From NCBI GenBank assembly GCA_046349435.1, contig JAXMCI010000065.1:1-17277 (forward strand): a DNA stretch of 17,277 nt, read 5' to 3'. Positions 1-6,756 of this stretch are shown one piece after another. Each line of letters opens with the position of its first letter. Position 1 is the stretch's first letter. A program made the position numbers and the translations under genes. The notes under the pieces were generated by a model, which searched no databases, was not told the origin of the DNA, and was given only the letters and a program-made list of their open reading frames with translations. The stretch is from JAXMCI01 sp046349435. Its GTDB lineage: Bacteria; Pseudomonadota; Alphaproteobacteria; Dongiales; Dongiaceae.

Positions 1-810
1 GAAGGCGACCACCGCGCCATATTCCAGCCGGCCGGTGACGGCGAGCCAGCCGCCGACCAGGAACGTGCCGGCGACGCTGAAGTGGTAGAGGATGTTCATC
101 AGGAAGTTCATCAGGTACTTGGCCCAGTAGATCCGCAGGTTGTAGCGGAAGGCCTGGTCCACCCGGCGGCCGTAGAGATGGTCGTCGACCGGACGCTCGG
201 TGCGCATCTCGTTGATCAGCTTCTGGCCCATCGCCCGCACCGTGGCGATGCGCAGCGCCGCCAGCTGGTTGATGCGGTGCTGCAGCAGCGGGATGAAGAG
301 CAGCTGCAGGGCGAACAGCCCGACCGCGCCGAGCGACATCCAGAGGTCGAGATGGGCGAGGTAGCCGAACACCGCGGTCAGCGTGCCGAGCTGCAGCAGC
401 GGCTCGGCGAAGCAGGAGCCGACGAAGGCGCCGACCGGCTCGACCTCGGAGACGGCGACCGAGACCCGCGCGCCCTCCTCGGCCTCCGCCGCGTCGGGGG
501 TGAGCTGCTCGCCCAGCACGACGCGATGCAGCCGCTGGCGCAGGGTGCGCACCGCCGTCTCGCCGACCCAGCCGCGATAGAAGTTGAGCCCGAGCTTGAG
601 CAGCCCCTCGAGCAGGTTCACCCCGACATAGCCGAGGCCGAGCAGCAGCAGCGGCCGGAGCTCGGCCTTGGCCAGGCTCTCATTGACGATCCGCCGCTGG
701 AACTCGAGCGGCACCATCTCGAGCGCCGAGATCGAGAGGGTCAGCACCGCCAGCCAGAGTTGATGGCGGCCGCTGTGGCGGATGGCGAAACCGAAGATGG
801 AGCGCGGCAT
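1..810 (-). CDS. ABC exporter, transmembrane domain (partial, runs off the window)
   Basis: Only the first 270 codons are present; the gene continues beyond base 1. The visible part reads as the membrane domain of an ABC exporter of the MsbA/HlyB type. Hydrophobic helices lie near residues 17-35, 52-72, 136-155, 158-176 and 240-258, separated by long charged cytoplasmic loops such as the GETAVRTLRQRLH and RTERPVDDHLYGRR segments. The nucleotide-binding domain with Walker motifs would lie outside the window, so the assignment rests on helix layout and the VGGWLAVTGRLEYGAVVAF stretch, which resembles the end of such membrane domains. No good Shine-Dalgarno site precedes the ATG at 810; it was chosen because it is the first methionine of the open frame. 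A PhoB-box-like repeat lies about 50 nt upstream. Substrate unknown. Confidence 0.7.
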   Translation of the reverse strand, partial: MPRSIFGFAIRHSGRHQLWLAVLTLSISALEMVPLEFQRRIVNESLAKAELRPLLLLGLGYVGVNLLEGLLKLGLNFYRGWVGETAVRTLRQRLHRVVLGEQLTPDAAEAEEGARVSVAVSEVEPVGAFVGSCFAEPLLQLGTLTAVFGYLAHLDLWMSLGAVGLFALQLLFIPLLQHRINQLAALRIATVRAMGQKLINEMRTERPVDDHLYGRRVDQAFRYNLRIYWAKYLMNFLMNILYHFSVAGTFLVGGWLAVTGRLEYGAVVAF

Positions 811-861
811 GGCGGCGGGCGGGTGCGGCGCGACGGCCGCGCCCGGTCCTTGTGTCTGGCT

Positions 862-879
862 GTGACGGGATCGTGACAG
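862..879 (-). promoter_or_regulatory. Possible PhoB box in front of the ABC exporter gene
   Basis: Read on the minus strand the site is CTGTCAC, four bases GATC, then CCGTCAC. This matches the architecture of a PhoB box (two 7-bp direct repeats near CTGTCAT/C, spaced by 4 bp). The site ends about 51 nt before the ATG at 810. I do not see a convincing -10 element at the expected distance. Phosphate control is an inference. Confidence 0.35.
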
Positions 880-922
880 CAGATCGCCGCGCCGCCAAGC
901 CGTCGCAGGCCGGGGCCGGCCG

Positions 923-1147
923 CTAGCGCCCGGCGGAGCGCTTGACCGACTTGATGGTGCCGCGCGGGCGGCCGGAGAGCTCGGCCAGCTTGCGGTCCTG
1001 CGCGGCCAGGAAGGCCTTCACCGCGGCGAGGTCCTCGAGGCCGCCGTCGATGTCGCTGGGGACGCGGCGGTTGGAGCTCTGGGCGCCGTCCTCGTAGACG
1101 ACGTCGAAGCTGATCAGCTCGGCGGGGGCGGGCTTCTTGCGGGCCAT
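923..1147 (-). CDS. Conserved small basic-tailed protein (74 aa), function unknown
   Basis: The product has 74 residues, with a lysine-rich start (MARKKPAPAE), an acidic middle containing FDVVYEDGAQSSNRRVP, a short helical stretch around residues 38-58, and a basic tail SGRPRGTIKSVKRSAGR. From memory, proteins with this YEDG..SSNR..VP and QDRK(I/L)AE.SGRPRG pattern occur as uncharacterised proteins in many Alphaproteobacteria; I know of no function. The start is the ATG at 1147, preceded by AAGGAG with about 8 nt spacing, so the much longer upstream reading frame is not real. No signal peptide or membrane segment is seen, so it is probably cytoplasmic. It is divergent from the peptidoglycan-binding gene and upstream of the ABC exporter gene, 112 nt away, in the same direction. 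Confidence 0.8.
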   Translation of the reverse strand: MARKKPAPAELISFDVVYEDGAQSSNRRVPSDIDGGLEDLAAVKAFLAAQDRKLAELSGRPRGTIKSVKRSAGR

Positions 1148-1363
1148 CGGGCACTCCTTGATGGGGCTGGGGCCGGGCGGGGGCCGGCCGGGCAGGCGGA
1201 TAGATGGGGCGGGGAGCCGCCCTACTGCCTGTCGGGCGGGGCCGGCGTCAAGGAAATCGCGATCCGGGGTGCGTTTTGTCGCGCGCGGAGAGAAAAAATC
1301 ACGGTGCGTTGACGGTCGGGGGGGAGGGTTGCCGACGATGCGATCTTCCAACGGAGGCAAAGG

Positions 1364-2428
1364 ATGACGCTGATCTATGCCAAGGCCCGCCTGGCCGAGG
1401 GGTCGAGCAACGACCCCGCGCTGGTGCGCCGGCTGCAGACCGACCTGCGGGCGCTGGGCTATCTCGCCCGCGGCATCGACGGGATCTTCGGTCCGCGGAC
1501 CGGACTGGCGGTCCGCCGGCTGCAGCACGATCTCCTGCACAATGACGGACGCTCGGCCGCCAATGACGGGCCGGCTCCGGTCGCCATGACCGACTACAAT
1601 GTCGGCCACATCACGGCGGAGACCGGCCTCGTCGACGCGCGGCTCGCCGACTGCATCGAGGCGCTGGTCATCGACGAGGCGGTGCCGAAGCTGCCGCGCT
1701 CGGGCGACGGCGCGGCCGCCAATGTCGCGGCGCTGGCCGCCGCCGCGGCCGCGCCGAGCCGGCTCGCGCCGACCCCGTTCGTCGTCGCGATGGCGCGGCA
1801 GGAGAGCGGCGCGCTCCACTTCCGCGAGCCGTCCGGCCACGACGAGGACGACTTCCTGCGGCTGTCGCTGGCCGGCGACCCGGCGGCGCCCCATCGGGTG
1901 ACGGCCCGCGGCTACGGCCTCGGCCACTATGTCATCCACCACCACCCGCCGCGGCCCGAGGAGCTGCGCGACCTCATCGCCAACCCGGTCAACAACCTGC
2001 AGCGCATCCGCGACGGGCTGCGCGACGCCTTCGAGGGCGGGCTGGTCGGCGGCCGGCCGGACAGCGCGGCGCCCGACCGGCTGGCCGAGCACCCGCTGCT
2101 GCCGCTGCGCGCCTGCCGCTTCCGGCCGGGCGACCCGCGCTACCTCAACGACTGCGGCAGCTGCGCCCGGCAGGCGATGCGTCGCGACATCCGGCCGAGC
2201 ACCCCGCTGCATCGCGGCGCCGAGGCCACCTACGGCGCCGTGGCGGATGCCGCCTACGGCTATCCCGGCGTGCCGGACCGCGCCTGCTTCCCCTGCGACT
2301 GGCCCTACGCCGCCCGCCGCTACCGCGGCGCCGGCGTCGATTCCTACCACTACCAGGCCCGTCTGCTGATCGACCTGCGCGACGGGCCGGCCGAGGCCAA
2401 TCTGCCCGACGCCGGTCAGCCCGGGTAA
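1364..2428 (+). CDS. Peptidoglycan-binding, lysozyme-like protein with two CxxC pairs
   Basis: The 354-residue product begins with a peptidoglycan_binding_1-type domain at residues 17-58 (LVRRLQTDLRALGY, then GIDGIFGPRT and AVRRLQ). A linker leads to a region resembling a lysozyme/transglycosylase fold: FVVAMARQESGALHF at 139-153, with E147 as candidate catalytic acid, and RGYGLGHYVIH at 182-192, comparable to the GxGLxQ motif. The C-terminal third contains C251, C264-x2-C267 and C308-x2-C311, which could bind a metal or form disulfides. There is no signal peptide, which is unusual for a wall-acting enzyme and suggests delivery by a holin, a secretion machine or lysis. GGAGG about 9 nt before the ATG supports the start. 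No phage or secretion genes are seen nearby. The fold call for the middle domain is moderate; the binding domain is good. Confidence 0.75.
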   Translation: MTLIYAKARLAEGSSNDPALVRRLQTDLRALGYLARGIDGIFGPRTGLAVRRLQHDLLHNDGRSAANDGPAPVAMTDYNVGHITAETGLVDARLADCIEALVIDEAVPKLPRSGDGAAANVAALAAAAAAPSRLAPTPFVVAMARQESGALHFREPSGHDEDDFLRLSLAGDPAAPHRVTARGYGLGHYVIHHHPPRPEELRDLIANPVNNLQRIRDGLRDAFEGGLVGGRPDSAAPDRLAEHPLLPLRACRFRPGDPRYLNDCGSCARQAMRRDIRPSTPLHRGAEATYGAVADAAYGYPGVPDRACFPCDWPYAARRYRGAGVDSYHYQARLLIDLRDGPAEANLPDAGQPG

Positions 2429-2463
2429 GCCTGGCTGTACCATTCCTCGGCAGGATCGCCCTA

Positions 2464-2500
2464 GGATGATGGCCGCCGGAGCTTCCGGCGACCATCATCC
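2464..2500. terminator. Long imperfect hairpin between the lysozyme-like and carbonic-anhydrase-like genes
   Basis: GGATGATGG at 2464-2472 pairs fully with CCATCATCC at 2492-2500. Inside, after a 2x2 internal loop, GCCGGA pairs with TCCGGC around a 3-nt loop, giving 15 base pairs. No T run follows, so it is not a classical intrinsic terminator. It starts 36 nt after the stop at 2428 and ends immediately before the ribosome site of the next gene, so a leader or mRNA-stability role is also possible. Confidence 0.5.
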
Positions 2501-2515
2501 GTGTGGGGGAAACCG

Positions 2516-3073
2516 ATGACCACCTGCGATCACGAGCGCGCCGCCTGCCGGCCCGGCCTGCCGGCCGCGCCGGGACGCCGCACCTTCATCAAGCTCGCGA
2601 CGCTCGGCGCCGGGGTGGCGCTGCTCTACGGCGCCGCGCCGCGCCTGGCGCTGGCCGGCCATGCCAAGGCGCTGATGCTGAGCTGCATGGACTACCGGCT
2701 GATCGACGCCAATGTCAGCTTCATGCGCGAGCAGGGCCTCGACAAGGAATACGACTACGTGATCCTGGCCGGCGCCTCGCTCGGCGTGGTCAGCGACAAG
2801 TTCGCCGACTGGCACGCCACCTTCTGGCAGCATCTCGACGTCGCCATCAAGCTGCATGCGATCGAGGAGGTGATCGTCGTCGATCACCGCGACTGCGGTG
2901 CCTATCGCCTGGCGCTCGGCGCCGACGCTGTGGCGACCTCGGAGAAGGAGCTGGCCGCCCACGTCGCCACCCTGACCGAGTTCGCCCGCCAGGTCCGGGA
3001 CAAGCAGCCGAAGCTCGGGCTTCAGGCCTTCCTGATGGGCCTCGACGGCAAGGCCGAGCCGATCAAGGTCTGA
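2516..3073 (+). CDS. Tat-exported beta-carbonic-anhydrase-like protein
   Basis: The 185-residue product carries a twin-arginine signal (RRTFIKLATLGAG at 21-33, hydrophobic to about residue 40, ending in ALA near 47), so it is predicted to be exported folded to the periplasm. The mature part keeps the metal-site pattern of beta-carbonic anhydrases: C57 with the D59/R61 dyad in SCMDYRL, and the HxxC pair H124/C127 in VVDHRDCGAY. The usual role would be hydration of CO2 to bicarbonate with zinc. The protein is short and the loop normally holding RNAGN reads ILAGASLGV, so the substrate may differ. ATG 2516 was preferred over GTG 2501 because GGGGGA lies just upstream of 2516 and the GTG abuts a hairpin. 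It is convergent with the SGNH gene. Confidence 0.78.
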   Translation: MTTCDHERAACRPGLPAAPGRRTFIKLATLGAGVALLYGAAPRLALAGHAKALMLSCMDYRLIDANVSFMREQGLDKEYDYVILAGASLGVVSDKFADWHATFWQHLDVAIKLHAIEEVIVVDHRDCGAYRLALGADAVATSEKELAAHVATLTEFARQVRDKQPKLGLQAFLMGLDGKAEPIKV

Positions 3074-3085
3074 GGCGGCCCGCTA

Positions 3086-3103
3086 CGGCCGGCGATCCGG
3101 CCG
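3086..3103. terminator. Perfect hairpin between convergent genes
   Basis: CGGCCGG at 3086-3092 pairs with CCGGCCG at 3097-3103 around the loop CGAT. It occupies most of the 31-nt gap between the carbonic-anhydrase-like stop (3073) and the SGNH stop (3105). It has no U tract, but its position suits bidirectional transcript-end formation. Confidence 0.5.
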
Positions 3104-3104
3104 A

Positions 3105-3728
3105 TCAGGCATAGACGCGCATGCCCTGGCCGTCGTCCGCCGCCCAGCGGGCGACGGCGGCGGCCAGCTTGGCGCCGCCCTCGGCCGAGGGCTCGATCTC
3201 GTGCGAGAAGTCGCCGGGGCGGTCGAAGAGCAGGCGCAGGTCGATCAGCGAGCAGCCGTAGCGGAAGCACTCCGCCAGGATCGCCTCGTTGAACAGCGGC
3301 AGCGCCATCTCGACCGCCAGCCGGCGGCCGGCATCCTCGAACCAGGGGGCGTAGATCGAGGCGACCGCGACGCTGAGCCGGCGGCGGGCGACGGTCGCCA
3401 GCAGGCGCGCATAGTCCTGGCGGAAGCGGTCGAGCGTCGGCTTCACCGCGGCCAGCGCCTCGCCGACCGAGCGGGCCGGCCGCTGCAGCAGGTCGATCTC
3501 GAGCAGCGCGTCGTTGCCGCCGACGCTGAGGAAGAGGTGCGTGGCGTCGGCCGGCACCCAGGACAGCCGGTCGATGGTCTGCTCGACCAGCCCGCCGTCG
3601 CAGGCGATGCTGGTGATGCGGGCCTCGCCCGCCAACCCGCGCAGCAGCGTCGTCACATCCTGCCCCGGCGCGACATAGGCGGCGTTGTCGATCGTCGAAT
3701 CGCCGGCCAGCACGATGTGTCTGCTCAT
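3105..3728 (-). CDS. SGNH/GDSL-family hydrolase
   Basis: The 207-residue product shows the blocks of the SGNH hydrolase family. Block I is LAGDST with the nucleophile S11, block III is SVGGND with N72, and block V is D173-F-S-H176, supplying the catalytic Asp/His. Such enzymes cleave esters (lipase, esterase, acyl or acetyl esterase); the exact substrate cannot be told. No signal peptide is present, so it is likely cytoplasmic. The ATG at 3728 is preceded by AGGA about 9 nt upstream and starts directly at the first beta strand, so the longer upstream frame is not used. It is transcribed divergently from the molybdenum-carrier-like gene with 97 nt between starts, which should hold both promoters; no clear -35/-10 pair was found there. 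Confidence 0.82.
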   Translation of the reverse strand: MSRHIVLAGDSTIDNAAYVAPGQDVTTLLRGLAGEARITSIACDGGLVEQTIDRLSWVPADATHLFLSVGGNDALLEIDLLQRPARSVGEALAAVKPTLDRFRQDYARLLATVARRRLSVAVASIYAPWFEDAGRRLAVEMALPLFNEAILAECFRYGCSLIDLRLLFDRPGDFSHEIEPSAEGGAKLAAAVARWAADDGQGMRVYA

Positions 3729-3825
3729 CGGATGATCCTCGCCCCATGGTTGATTCGGACGGAAACGGCTATCGTAGGGAGATGGGCATGGCGGGCCGCG
3801 GAATCGAGGAAAATCCGGCGATAGA

Positions 3826-4290
3826 ATGATCGAGCGGATCGTCTCGGGCGGGCAGACCGGCGTCGATCGCGCGGCGCTCGATTTCGCCATCCGGCGCGGC
3901 ATCCCCCACGGCGGCTGGTGCCCGCGCGGCCGCCGCTCGGAGCGCGGCCGCATCCCGGGGAGATACCGGCTGACCGAGGCCGCGTCGCCCGACTATCCCG
4001 TCCGCACCGGGCTCAACGTGCGCGACTCCGACGGCACGCTGGTCATCACCCGCGGCGTGCCGGCGGGCGGCACCCGCCTGACGGTCGAGCTCTGCCGGCA
4101 GCAGGGCAAGCCCTGCCTCGTCGTCGACCTGGGCGACGCGGCGGACGCGGCGGGGTTCGCGGCCTGGGTGGGCCGCCACGCCATCCGGACGCTCAACGTG
4201 GCGGGCCCGCGCGCGAGCGCCGCGCCCGGCATCGGCCGCGCTGCCGGCCGCGCGCTCGAGCGGCTGTTCGCGGCGCTGCCGCCGCCGTGA
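3826..4290 (+). CDS. Putative molybdenum-carrier-like Rossmann protein
   Basis: The 154-residue product begins MIERIVSGGQTGVDRAALDF and continues with GIPHGGWCPRGRRSERG and IPGRYRLTE. This is the pattern of the family annotated 'putative molybdenum carrier' (MoCo_carrier, related to the SLOG/LOG Rossmann superfamily). A glycine-rich nucleotide- or ligand-binding loop lies at residues 7-12, and VITRGVPAGGTRLTVE at 73-88 forms the second half of the fold. The molybdenum role comes from a structural relationship and is not proven; SLOG members can also bind nucleotides or NAD-like ligands. There is no export signal. The ribosome site is weak (AGGA is about 15 nt upstream), but the family start motif fixes the ATG. 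A decayed copy of its 5' end is found at 5719-5796. Confidence 0.8.
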   Translation: MIERIVSGGQTGVDRAALDFAIRRGIPHGGWCPRGRRSERGRIPGRYRLTEAASPDYPVRTGLNVRDSDGTLVITRGVPAGGTRLTVELCRQQGKPCLVVDLGDAADAAGFAAWVGRHAIRTLNVAGPRASAAPGIGRAAGRALERLFAALPPP

Positions 4291-4320
4291 CCGCGCCGTC
4301 GCGCGGCGGCCGCAGGCCGC
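4291..4320. terminator. Two adjacent GC hairpins between convergent genes
   Basis: Directly after the stop at 4290, CCGCGC (4291-4296) pairs with GCGCGG (4301-4306) around CGTC. GCGGCC (4306-4311) then pairs with GGCCGC (4315-4320) around GCA. They lie in the 58-nt gap before the glycosyltransferase stop at 4349. There is no T run, so termination efficiency is uncertain. Confidence 0.45.
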
Positions 4321-4348
4321 GATTGCTCGGGACCGGGCGGGCCCGTCG

Positions 4349-5632
4349 TCACGGACGCTGCTCCGCCGCTCGCCAGGCAGCGATGGCCGCGCGGATATCG
4401 GCCACCGTGTCCTCCCAGCTCACCATCCGATAGGCGCCCGCCAGCCGGGCCTCTTCGGCAGCCAGCGCTGCGTCGTCGCCCGCCAGCCGGCGGACGGCAT
4501 CCAGCCACGCCTGCGCGTCGGTCGGATCCAGGCCGATGGCCGCACCCTGGCCCGCCTCGGGGATCGAGGAGGCGGTCGAGGCGAGGCAGGCCTTGCCGGC
4601 GGCCAGGCTCTCCGCGACCGGCAGGCCGAACCCTTCGAGCAGCGAGGGGAAGACGGTGAACCGGCACTGCCGATAGAGCCAGGCGAGCGCCTCGTCATCG
4701 GCATTCGGCAGGAAGCGGACGAGGTCGCGCAGCACCGGGTCGGCCATCGCGTCGGCGACGAGCGGCCGGCCCTCGGCGTCGATGCGGCCGGCGATCACCA
4801 GCGGCAGCACCGCCTCCGGCAGCCTCGCCGCCTGCGCCCAGGCCCGCCAGACCCGCAGGAGCAACGCATGGTTCTTCCGCGCGACGACGTCGCCGACGCT
4901 GAGCACGAACCGGCCGGGCTGCAGCCCCGGCACCGCCCGGGCGACCCCCTGCGGGACCTCGCCGGCGAGGCGCAGCGTCACCACGGGCGGCCCGGCCAGC
5001 CCGCGTCGGCGCAGATGGCGCTGCAGCTCGCCGCGACTGAACTCGGAAATTGCCAGGAGCAGGGCCCCCTCGCGCACCATGAAATCGGTCGGCGGCAGGT
5101 CTGAGGCGCCCGGGTCGGCGAGCCGCGGGTCGTCGTCCTCCAGCACCTGCAGCAGGTCGAAGAAGACGAAGACGAGATGCAGCCCCTTCTCGCGCTTCAG
5201 CCGCACCAGGGCGGCATAGTCCTGCCGGTTTGCCTCCGCCGGGATCAGCAGCACGCCGCCCGGCGTGAACGGGTCCGCGGTGGCCGCCGGCGCCGGCGCC
5301 GGCACCGGCACGCGACGCGGGCGGCGGGCGAGGGCCAGCAACCGCCGGCGCAGCGCGCGCAGCGGCACCACCAGGGGATGATCCAGCCAGGCGGGTCGCG
5401 ACGCACGCCAGCGGTCCGGGACGGCGGGCGCCGTCGCCAGCCGCGCGGCCTCCGCAGCCGGGATCTCGACGAAGCGTCCTGCCGCACGTTGCCAGGCGAC
5501 GAAACGGACGTCGGGCGGGGCGGATCGCGCGAGGCAGGCGACGATGCCGCGCTCCACCCGCGTCGTGCCATGCGGGTGCCGGCCGACCTCTTCCAGGGTG
5601 GTTGTCAGGTCGACGAACAGCCAAGGCGTCAT
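4349..5632 (-). CDS. GT4-type (GT-B fold) glycosyltransferase
   Basis: The 427-residue product fits retaining GT-B glycosyltransferases of the GT4 group. The N-terminal half starts WLFVDLTTTLEEVGRHPHG and includes the acceptor-side AISEFSRGEL at 194-203. The donor-binding half starts at LSVGDVVARKNH (244-255; R252/K253 are candidate phosphate contacts), and PSLLEGFGLPVAESLAAG at 329-346 carries the E333-x7-E341 motif. It would transfer a sugar from a nucleotide sugar, probably mannose- or fucose-like by resemblance to LPS/EPS mannosyltransferases; that is inference. A proline/alanine linker near 108-118 comes from a GC repeat. Starts at 5632, 5650 and 5728 are possible; 5632 has GGGAG about 11 nt upstream, and 5728 lies inside a pseudogene remnant. 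No other polysaccharide genes are seen. Confidence 0.82.
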   Translation of the reverse strand: MTPWLFVDLTTTLEEVGRHPHGTTRVERGIVACLARSAPPDVRFVAWQRAAGRFVEIPAAEAARLATAPAVPDRWRASRPAWLDHPLVVPLRALRRRLLALARRPRRVPVPAPAPAATADPFTPGGVLLIPAEANRQDYAALVRLKREKGLHLVFVFFDLLQVLEDDDPRLADPGASDLPPTDFMVREGALLLAISEFSRGELQRHLRRRGLAGPPVVTLRLAGEVPQGVARAVPGLQPGRFVLSVGDVVARKNHALLLRVWRAWAQAARLPEAVLPLVIAGRIDAEGRPLVADAMADPVLRDLVRFLPNADDEALAWLYRQCRFTVFPSLLEGFGLPVAESLAAGKACLASTASSIPEAGQGAAIGLDPTDAQAWLDAVRRLAGDDAALAAEEARLAGAYRMVSWEDTVADIRAAIAAWRAAEQRP

Positions 5633-5718
5633 CGGTCGTCGGGCTCCCATCGCCTGGACCGCCCGGGCCGGGCCCGGGTCGGGCAGAGCGCGCAGCCGGA
5701 GGACGGAATTCGGCAGCG

Positions 5719-5796
5719 ATCCGGCCAAGGCATGATCGTGCGGATCGTCCCCGGCGGCCAGACCGTCGACCAGACCGTCGACCGGACCGCAGTCCG
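5719..5796 (+). pseudogene. Decayed duplicate of the 5' end of the molybdenum-carrier-like gene
   Basis: From the ATG at 5732, the first 33 bases match the start of the gene at 3826 at 29 positions, giving MIVRIVPGGQT against MIERIVSGGQT. The upstream 7-mer ATCCGGC also lies exactly 13 bases before the ATG in both places. After the QT codons the copy is interrupted by a 12-bp tandem duplication, then similarity fades into unrelated sequence; the frame has no family motifs beyond this point. It appears to be a truncated, expanded relic of a second copy, with the glycosyltransferase gene lying between the two. Confidence 0.5.
5759..5782 (+). repeat. 12-bp tandem duplication
   Basis: CAGACCGTCGAC occurs twice back to back (5759-5770 and 5771-5782), followed by a degenerate continuation CGGACCG. 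It lies inside the molybdenum-carrier remnant, where the intact gene has a single CAGACC..GTCGA. This suggests slippage after the copy lost function. Confidence 0.85.
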
Positions 5797-5859
5797 CGCT
5801 TGCCCGGGCGCGCGGTACGGGGCCACACTCGCCCGCCTCAGCGCAGGAGCGGAGGCAGC

Positions 5860-6756
5860 ATGGGCAAGCGCATCGTGTTCACCGGCGGCAGCGGCAAGGC
5901 GGGGCGGCACGTCGTGCCGCATCTCGTGGCCCGCGGCCACACCGTCCTCAATGTCGACCTCAAGCCGCTCGACCTGCCGGGCGTCAACACGCTGGTCGCC
6001 GACCTCGCCGACAGCGGCCAGACCTTCAACGCGCTGACCATGCATTTCGGCTTCGCGGGATTCGAGGCCGGCCGCCCCGCCGCCCCGCCCGATGCTGTCG
6101 TGCATTTCGCCGCCATCCCGCGGGTGCTGATCGAGCCGGACAACAAGACCTTCGCGGTCAATGTGATCAGCACCTACAACGTGATCGAGGCGGCGATGAA
6201 GCTCGGCGTCCGCAAGGTGGTGATCGCGTCGAGCGAGACGACCTACGGCGTCTGCTTCGCCGAGGGCGACAAGGACTACAAGCGCTTCCCGCTCGAGGAG
6301 GATTACGAGATCGACCCGATGGACAGCTACGGCCTGTCCAAGCAGCTCAACGAGCAGACCGCCCGCGCCTTCGCCGCGCGCTACGGCAGCGACATCTACG
6401 CGCTGCGCATCGGCAACGTCATCGAGCCGCACGAGTATGACCGCTTCCCCGGCTTCGTTGCCGATCCGCCGTCGCGCAAGCGCAACGCCTGGAGCTACAT
6501 CGACGCGCGCGACCTCGGCGAGATCGTCCATCTCTGCCTGGAGAAGGACGGGCTCGGCTTCCAGGTCTTCAACGCCGTCAACGACACCATCACCGCCGAC
6601 ATCCCGACGATGGAGTTCCTCGCCCGCTACAGCCCGGGCGTGCCGGTCACCCGCCGGCTGGAGGGCTTCGAGGCGCCGCTTTCCAACCGCAAGGCGCGCG
6701 AGGTGCTGGGGTTCAAGGAGCAGCATGACTGGAGGAAGCATGTCCCCGGCCGCTGA
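5860..6756 (+). CDS. NAD-dependent epimerase/dehydratase (extended SDR)
   Basis: The 298-residue product is an extended short-chain dehydrogenase. The dinucleotide loop GGSGKAG lies at 9-15, an acidic D33 after the second strand suggests NAD preference, HFAAIPRV lies at 82-89, SSETTYG at 124-130 is followed by YGLSK at 157-161 (Y157 and K161 catalytic). The C-terminal half carries WSYIDARDLGE and FNAVNDT, typical of sugar-nucleotide or sugar-acid epimerases/dehydrogenases. The exact substrate is unknown; resemblance to uronate-type or aldose-type dehydrogenases is only general. GGAGG sits 5 nt before the ATG at 5860, so the longer upstream frame is rejected. Its last 17 bases overlap the next gene. 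It forms an operon with the SDR and Gfo/Idh/MocA genes, pointing to stepwise oxidation of a sugar or cyclitol. Confidence 0.88.
   Translation: MGKRIVFTGGSGKAGRHVVPHLVARGHTVLNVDLKPLDLPGVNTLVADLADSGQTFNALTMHFGFAGFEAGRPAAPPDAVVHFAAIPRVLIEPDNKTFAVNVISTYNVIEAAMKLGVRKVVIASSETTYGVCFAEGDKDYKRFPLEEDYEIDPMDSYGLSKQLNEQTARAFAARYGSDIYALRIGNVIEPHEYDRFPGFVADPPSRKRNAWSYIDARDLGEIVHLCLEKDGLGFQVFNAVNDTITADIPTMEFLARYSPGVPVTRRLEGFEAPLSNRKAREVLGFKEQHDWRKHVPGR

Noticed and set aside
1291..1297. A-run as the T tract of a terminator on the minus strand
   Set aside because: No stable stem precedes it on that strand and no gene upstream would need it.
923..2443. 506-residue minus-strand frame that extends the small protein
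   Set aside because: It is antisense to the peptidoglycan-binding gene, has no family motifs upstream of residue 432, and the ATG at 1147 has a strong ribosome site.
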